A DNA stretch of 64,000 nt from Gnomoniopsis sp. IMI 355080. Lineage: Eukaryota > Ascomycota > Sordariomycetes > Diaporthales > Gnomoniaceae. The DNA lies in contig JAPEVC010000064.1 of NCBI GenBank assembly GCA_027946555.1, positions 1-64,000 on the forward strand, written 5' to 3'. Shown piece after piece: positions 60,102 to 64,000 of this stretch. Made by a program: the position numbers and the translations under genes. How positions within the stretch are numbered: the first letter of the stretch is position 1; every line of letters begins with the position of its first letter. The notes under the pieces are model-generated. The model saw only the letters and a list, made by a program, of their open reading frames with translations, was not told the origin of the DNA and ran no database searches.

Positions 60102-60809
60102 GCAGATTGTGGCTTGTTTTCTTCTGGAGGAGATCTCATTATTGATACCCGTGAAGACAGCATTGTGCTGCAAAGTTACCATGCTTGATTACAACCAAAC
60201 GCATTGTTCCCCTTCCATATCTGAGTGATAGTTCCAAGGTGTTGGTTGCTTGAGAAGCATTCCCAGACACTGCTTAATTGCCTACATAGGCTGATTGATA
60301 GGCGCCACACACTCAGCACCCACCATTTGTCTTGTCTTGTCTACTGGCTTGAGCCTCAACCAATGACAGGTGTTGGAGTCCTTGGCAGAATCCCCAATCA
60401 TCTATCTTTCTTCAATTCCGGACCCAACCCTTGTCACTCTTTTTGCTTCTCACATTATCTAGTTGCAGACACCAAGGCTCACCAGCATGAAATAAGCAAA
60501 AGTTGCTAAAGTAAAGAGGATTGGCAGACTGGATGGAGTGTCGGCTGCCTTGCTGCATGCAAGGCCACTCCCAAACACAGCCCCGCCCAACACCAACGCA
60601 GGAGGCCTACCTCAACCTAACATTGAAGCCTTGCCAACCATACAACCACAAATCGCCATAGTTATAAGGCCAGCTACAGTCATCTCGCTTTGGAATCTGT
60701 TTTTCAAGTTCAGTTGCTGTGTTTTTGCATTGCACAGCACTTTGAAGTTGCTCGAGCGATCGTCGAATTGGTCTTTCCAACTGCTCCTAGCACAGCAACA
60801 ATCATCAAC
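60102..60809. other. Intergenic region
   Basis: 3' flank of EFG1 and leader of the dsRNA-binding gene. The 60690-60809 frame is open and in phase with the ATG at 60810 but is hydrophobic and Cys/Phe-rich, and was not included. Confidence 0.4.
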
Positions 60810-61834
60810 ATGACAGCTGAGGTTGGATCCATGGCCTCCTCTGTGATCTACCAGGAAGTGAAAGCCTGGATTGCACAACAAGAGGCTTTTGAGGCCCAGT
60901 ACCACAAACCTGCTCCCTTGACTGATGTCCAGCGCATGGCTCTTGGGGTTCTGCGTCTGCCAACTGCCACCCCCTCTCTTTCTCCTCCTCCTCCACCACC
61001 ACCAACTTCTGCTGCTGATGGTGGGCTCAACTATGTTGGCATTCTCATGGGTACGGCTTGCTCCTTATCCCCTGGTCTTGGATACTTGGCTGACTCGATC
61101 CTTCAGAATATCACCAAAAGCGCAAGCAACTCGATGGTCTTCACTGGGTAGAGGAGGAATCCGGAAGTCTCCCTGGAGGGGTCACAGGTCGAGTGTGTCG
61201 GGTGACCATTGTAGACAGCTTTGATGGTGAGAGTGGCCACATCGAGCATTTCCCGGCCATGGATTATGGCTTGAACGATGATGGCACCGAGCCTCGCTTC
61301 ACCAGCAAGAAGGATGCGAAGCGCTTTGCAGCCAAGTGCGCCGTCGAGTGGCTAGTCGCTCAAGGCCTGATATCATCTTCTCATTTTCAGACAGCCTCCT
61401 CAGCTCCCATCACTTTGAAGAGGACGATCCAGAGCACGCACAGTACCACTCCATCGCCTCCTTCTAAGCGGCAGAGTGGGACGAGTACTCCCGGACAAGA
61501 AGGGGCCTCCTTGACGGCCGCCAGTACAAACCTCCGGTCCCCACGAGCAACCGAGCTCGTTGCTGCCAAGTGTCAAGAGCTTAAATTGCCCATCCCAAGA
61601 TACAACCTGGTCGAGATCGAGCCGAATATATATCAAGGCAGAGCGCAGCTCGATGACTATGGCGATGTGGAGCTCCTTTCTCTGGCCAACGCGAGTTTTG
61701 TAGAGTCCATGGTAGGGAAGGATGCTACAAAGAATGCTGTCGCAGCGAAGGTCCTAGAAAAGCTGCGGGATATCGACATGGCAAGGGATGAGCAGCTGCA
61801 GAGTTTGATGGCACATCTAAATAATGACGTCTAG
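60810..61834 (+). CDS. Double-stranded-RNA-binding-domain protein
   Basis: Exons 60810-61050 and 61107-61834 give 322 aa. The first dsRBD-like unit spans the intron: YVGILM-EYHQKRKQLDGLHW, RVCRVTIVDSFDGESG (beta strands), then FTSKKDAKRFAAKCAVEWLV (the basic KKxAK helix that contacts dsRNA). A Ser/Thr/Pro linker follows. The second unit is ATELVAAKCQELKLPIPRYN, LVEIEPNIYQGRAQLDD and VGKDATKNAVAAKVLEKLRD. A PPPPPPP stretch lies near residue 57. Fungal proteins of this kind are uncharacterised; partners in RNA silencing or editing-like roles are possible but unproven. The second copy lacks the full KK motif, so RNA binding may rest on the first. Confidence 0.75.
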
Positions 61835-62088
61835 TTAGAGGCATCCTCAAGGGAACGAGGAAGGACTACGATTGTATGATGGGGGACATATTGGGCAGTT
61901 TCCAGTGAGTCGTTTATAATGAAAACGGGGATCCGAACAGTTGATACGGCACCGAGATATTGCTCCAGATGGAATATACGAACAAAGACAGGAACATCAT
62001 GCATCGTTTTGCTTTTGAATAGTGCCGTGGATGCTTTCAGCAGGAACGGCATATCTGGAATCCCCCCGATCCCCCGAATAATCAATCC
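61835..62088. other. Convergent 3' region
   Basis: 254 nt between the stops of the dsRNA-binding gene (+) and TPT1 (-), so their 3' UTRs probably overlap. Confidence 0.4.
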
Positions 62089-63564
62089 CTAGGCCGCTGC
62101 ATCGCCTCGTCCCCTTCCACCACCTCTTCCTCCACGACCTTGTCCTCTACCACGCCCGCCACCCCTTCCTCTCGCTCCCCCTTTCCCAGGCGGTGCCCTT
62201 CCCTTCACCCCTTCCGGCAGATCTGCCACCTTCTCGCCATCTTTCCACAACACACCCACATCTTCCTTACGTCCTACCACCTCCTTGAAATACTTGACCG
62301 GCACCAGCCCCTCCTCGCCAACACCCTCTGTGAGCACGACACCATTATCACTCACCCACCAGCTCATCACGCCGTCCTCCAAGCTCTTCCTCACATCCAG
62401 ATACACCAATAGCTCCGCATCGCCCCGCATCCCGCTCACCACGCCTGCCGCGTCCTCCGGCAAGCCGGTCGAGCAGTGCACATGGTTCCGCCCCATCTTG
62501 CTCAGCCCGCCCGACGCCACAATCGGCTCCCAAAAGGCAAAGTACGTCCCGTGCACGACGACGGGGGGGACGTTTTCGGCGTCGAGCGTGATGGGCGTGA
62601 GGAGCGCCTCGGACTCGACGGCGATCGAGTGGCCCTGATTGGCGCGGATGAGCCAATAAGAAGCCTCAGACTCGGCGAGGGTCGAGTCCGCGTCCGCAGG
62701 CTTCATGCTGAAGCGCTGCTTCTCGTTGTCAGCTGTCACGGCGATGATGTCGGCTACCGTTGCTTTGAGCGAGCGGACGGGACCATATAGGAGCTGTGGC
62801 GATTTATTAGATTGCAATATGATACATGTACTGTAGAAAAGGCAAAGAAGAGGGCAGGCGAGTGACTCGATTCGTGTAAAACCTCCCTGATGGACTGGCA
62901 GCCCTTGCCACTACCACTTGAGCGGTAGAGGACACGCGCAAGCAAACTGAATGAGGCCGATGGTTTTCGCCTCACTCTAATACAAGCCCAAACAGAGATT
63001 TGACTCCCCAAAGCAGAGAGTACAGGAAGAAAGGACTAAACTCACCACCTTGTCCAGCGGCGCATAGCCTTCCCGATCCAGCTGAATTCCAGCGTTCGTA
63101 GCCTGATGCCTCAACAGCCGCGACAACGCGCGCGAGATATCTTTCTGTCGTTTTTGCGGGCCACCAGCTCCAGCTCCGGCGGCGCCACCACCACCACCAC
63201 CCGCGCCCTTGTTCTTCTTGGCCTTTGGTGGGTGTGATGGCTGCTGCTGCACAGACGCCTGCTCCTCAAAGCGGGCCGCCAGCTCAGCTGTGGCATCATC
63301 ATCCATGGTGCTGCGCTGAGATTTTGGTGACAATATGGAGAAGTAACGAGAGTGGTGACGGCGCCTTGTTGGGTGTGTGTGGTAAGATGGCGGCGGGTGC
63401 TGCCTCGTATGGGCGAGACGGATGTTGCTCCTGAGGGTGCTGGCGGTTGACAAGAATGGCAGCAGCTGCTGAGCCACCTGCTTTTGCTTTTGTCCGATGG
63501 CAATATTTGGGCCGGAAAGTCTCTTTGAGAGTCTCTTCGAGAGTACAGGTGTGATTCTCATCAA
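62089..63564 (-). CDS. TPT1: tRNA 2'-phosphotransferase Tpt1, with possible mitochondrial N-terminal extension
   Basis: Exons 63564-63046 and 62793-62089 give 407 aa from the first ATG, or 321 aa from the internal ATG at 63306 (MDDDATAEL). The Tpt1 core shows ISRALSRLLRHQA (first catalytic Arg and a His), REGYAPLDKV-LLYGPVRSL, YWLIRANQGHSIAVES (Arg and His), VVHGTYFAFWEPIVASGGLS and MGRNHVHCSTG (Arg-x-His), then ELLVYLDVRKSLED. The enzyme moves the splice-junction 2'-phosphate from tRNA to NAD+, the last step of tRNA splicing. A C-terminal RGG/Gly-Arg tail (GGRGRGQGRGGRGGGRGRG) may aid RNA binding. The 86 residues before MDDD contain no Asp or Glu and end RRRHHSRYFSILSPKSQRS, like a mitochondrial presequence. 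Confidence 0.9.
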
Positions 63565-64000
63565 ATTTAGTCAATGTATTGTTTCGGAAGATGAGAAGAA
63601 AAAAACGGCGGGTTGCTGAGGCAAGTACTTTTTGCTCGAATTTTGACAGGTCGAAGTCTAACTAACAATGCAAGACGATGTTGCCGTCTCCGCAAAAATT
63701 CTGGCTCACAACTCACCCACCGGCCTAACTCACCTAATATCTCACACAACCAAGAGGCCTTTACCATGAGCAATTTCGTTTCTCATTGGCACACATGTCA
63801 GGTGTTTCAACATTCTCATCCTATCTCCGTCAAATGATGTATGCGAAATGATGTGCAACCCGAGTCGAAAGAACCTGTCAAACTCACCAGTCGTAAGCCT
63901 TACAGGAAGTATCAGATTGTTCTGCAAAGTGGGCAAGCAAAGGCATATGATACATTTCTACAAGCTGCCTCCAAAAAATAAAGTAGATACCTTGTCACGA
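63565..64000. other. Upstream flank of TPT1
   Basis: No coding sequence was seen to the right edge. Confidence 0.4.

Overview
The window is nuclear DNA of a filamentous ascomycete (Pezizomycotina, most likely Sordariomycetes). Evidence: genes broken by many short introns (about 45-110 nt, a few near 250) with GTRNGT donors, CTNA branch sites and YAG acceptors; compact genes separated by multi-kilobase gene-poor stretches; and a gene set typical of moulds (Rua1-type regulator, I66 peptidase inhibitor, CorA-like membrane protein, PI-PLC with an inserted X domain). No bacterial operons, CRISPR arrays, intact transposons or confident tRNA/rRNA genes were seen. Exon joins below were made by hand from splice signals and reading phase. 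Where the exon lengths sum to a multiple of three I treat the model as good.

Layout, left to right. 1-5.7 kb: the 5' part of a Stm1-like ribosome-binding protein (-, runs off the left edge), a small probably mitochondrial protein (+), a frame-broken gene remnant (-), a short-chain dehydrogenase (+) and a secreted Ala-rich repeat protein (-). 5.7-13.5 kb is gene-poor and holds only an O-fucosyltransferase-fold type II membrane protein (-). 13.5-25.3 kb: an Ant1-like peroxisomal carrier (-), an I66 peptidase inhibitor (-), the SAGA subunit Sgf73 (-), a frame-broken CorA-like gene (+), a tRNA-like/SINE-like element, 3-isopropylmalate dehydrogenase (-) and a divergent NmrA-type protein (+). 25.7-34.2 kb: PI-specific phospholipase C (-), INO80 subunit Arp8 (-) and a proline-rich protein (+). 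34.2-50.3 kb is mostly noncoding: 7.6 kb and 6.4 kb deserts flank a Rua1-type zinc-binding regulator (+). 50.3-64 kb is dense: a PHD-finger protein (+), a type II membrane protein of unknown function (+), the SEA/GATOR2 subunit Sea4/Mio (-), divergent Efg1 (+, rRNA processing), a double-stranded-RNA-binding protein (+) and tRNA 2'-phosphotransferase Tpt1 (-).

The genes do not form one pathway or a secondary-metabolite cluster. Many are housekeeping: chromatin (Sgf73, Arp8, PHD protein), RNA and ribosome biology (Stm1, Efg1, dsRNA-binding protein, Tpt1), TORC1 signalling (Sea4/Mio) and leucine synthesis. Accessory or fast-evolving items (I66 inhibitor, CorA-like remnant, Ala-rich secreted protein, frame-broken remnant, tRNA-like element) lie mainly in the first 22 kb. 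No wholly new system is evident. The most interesting leads are a possible mitochondrial N-terminal extension on Tpt1, a recurrent intergenic 10-nt palindrome, two decaying genes, a tRNA-derived SINE-like element, and the large deserts around the Rua1-type regulator.
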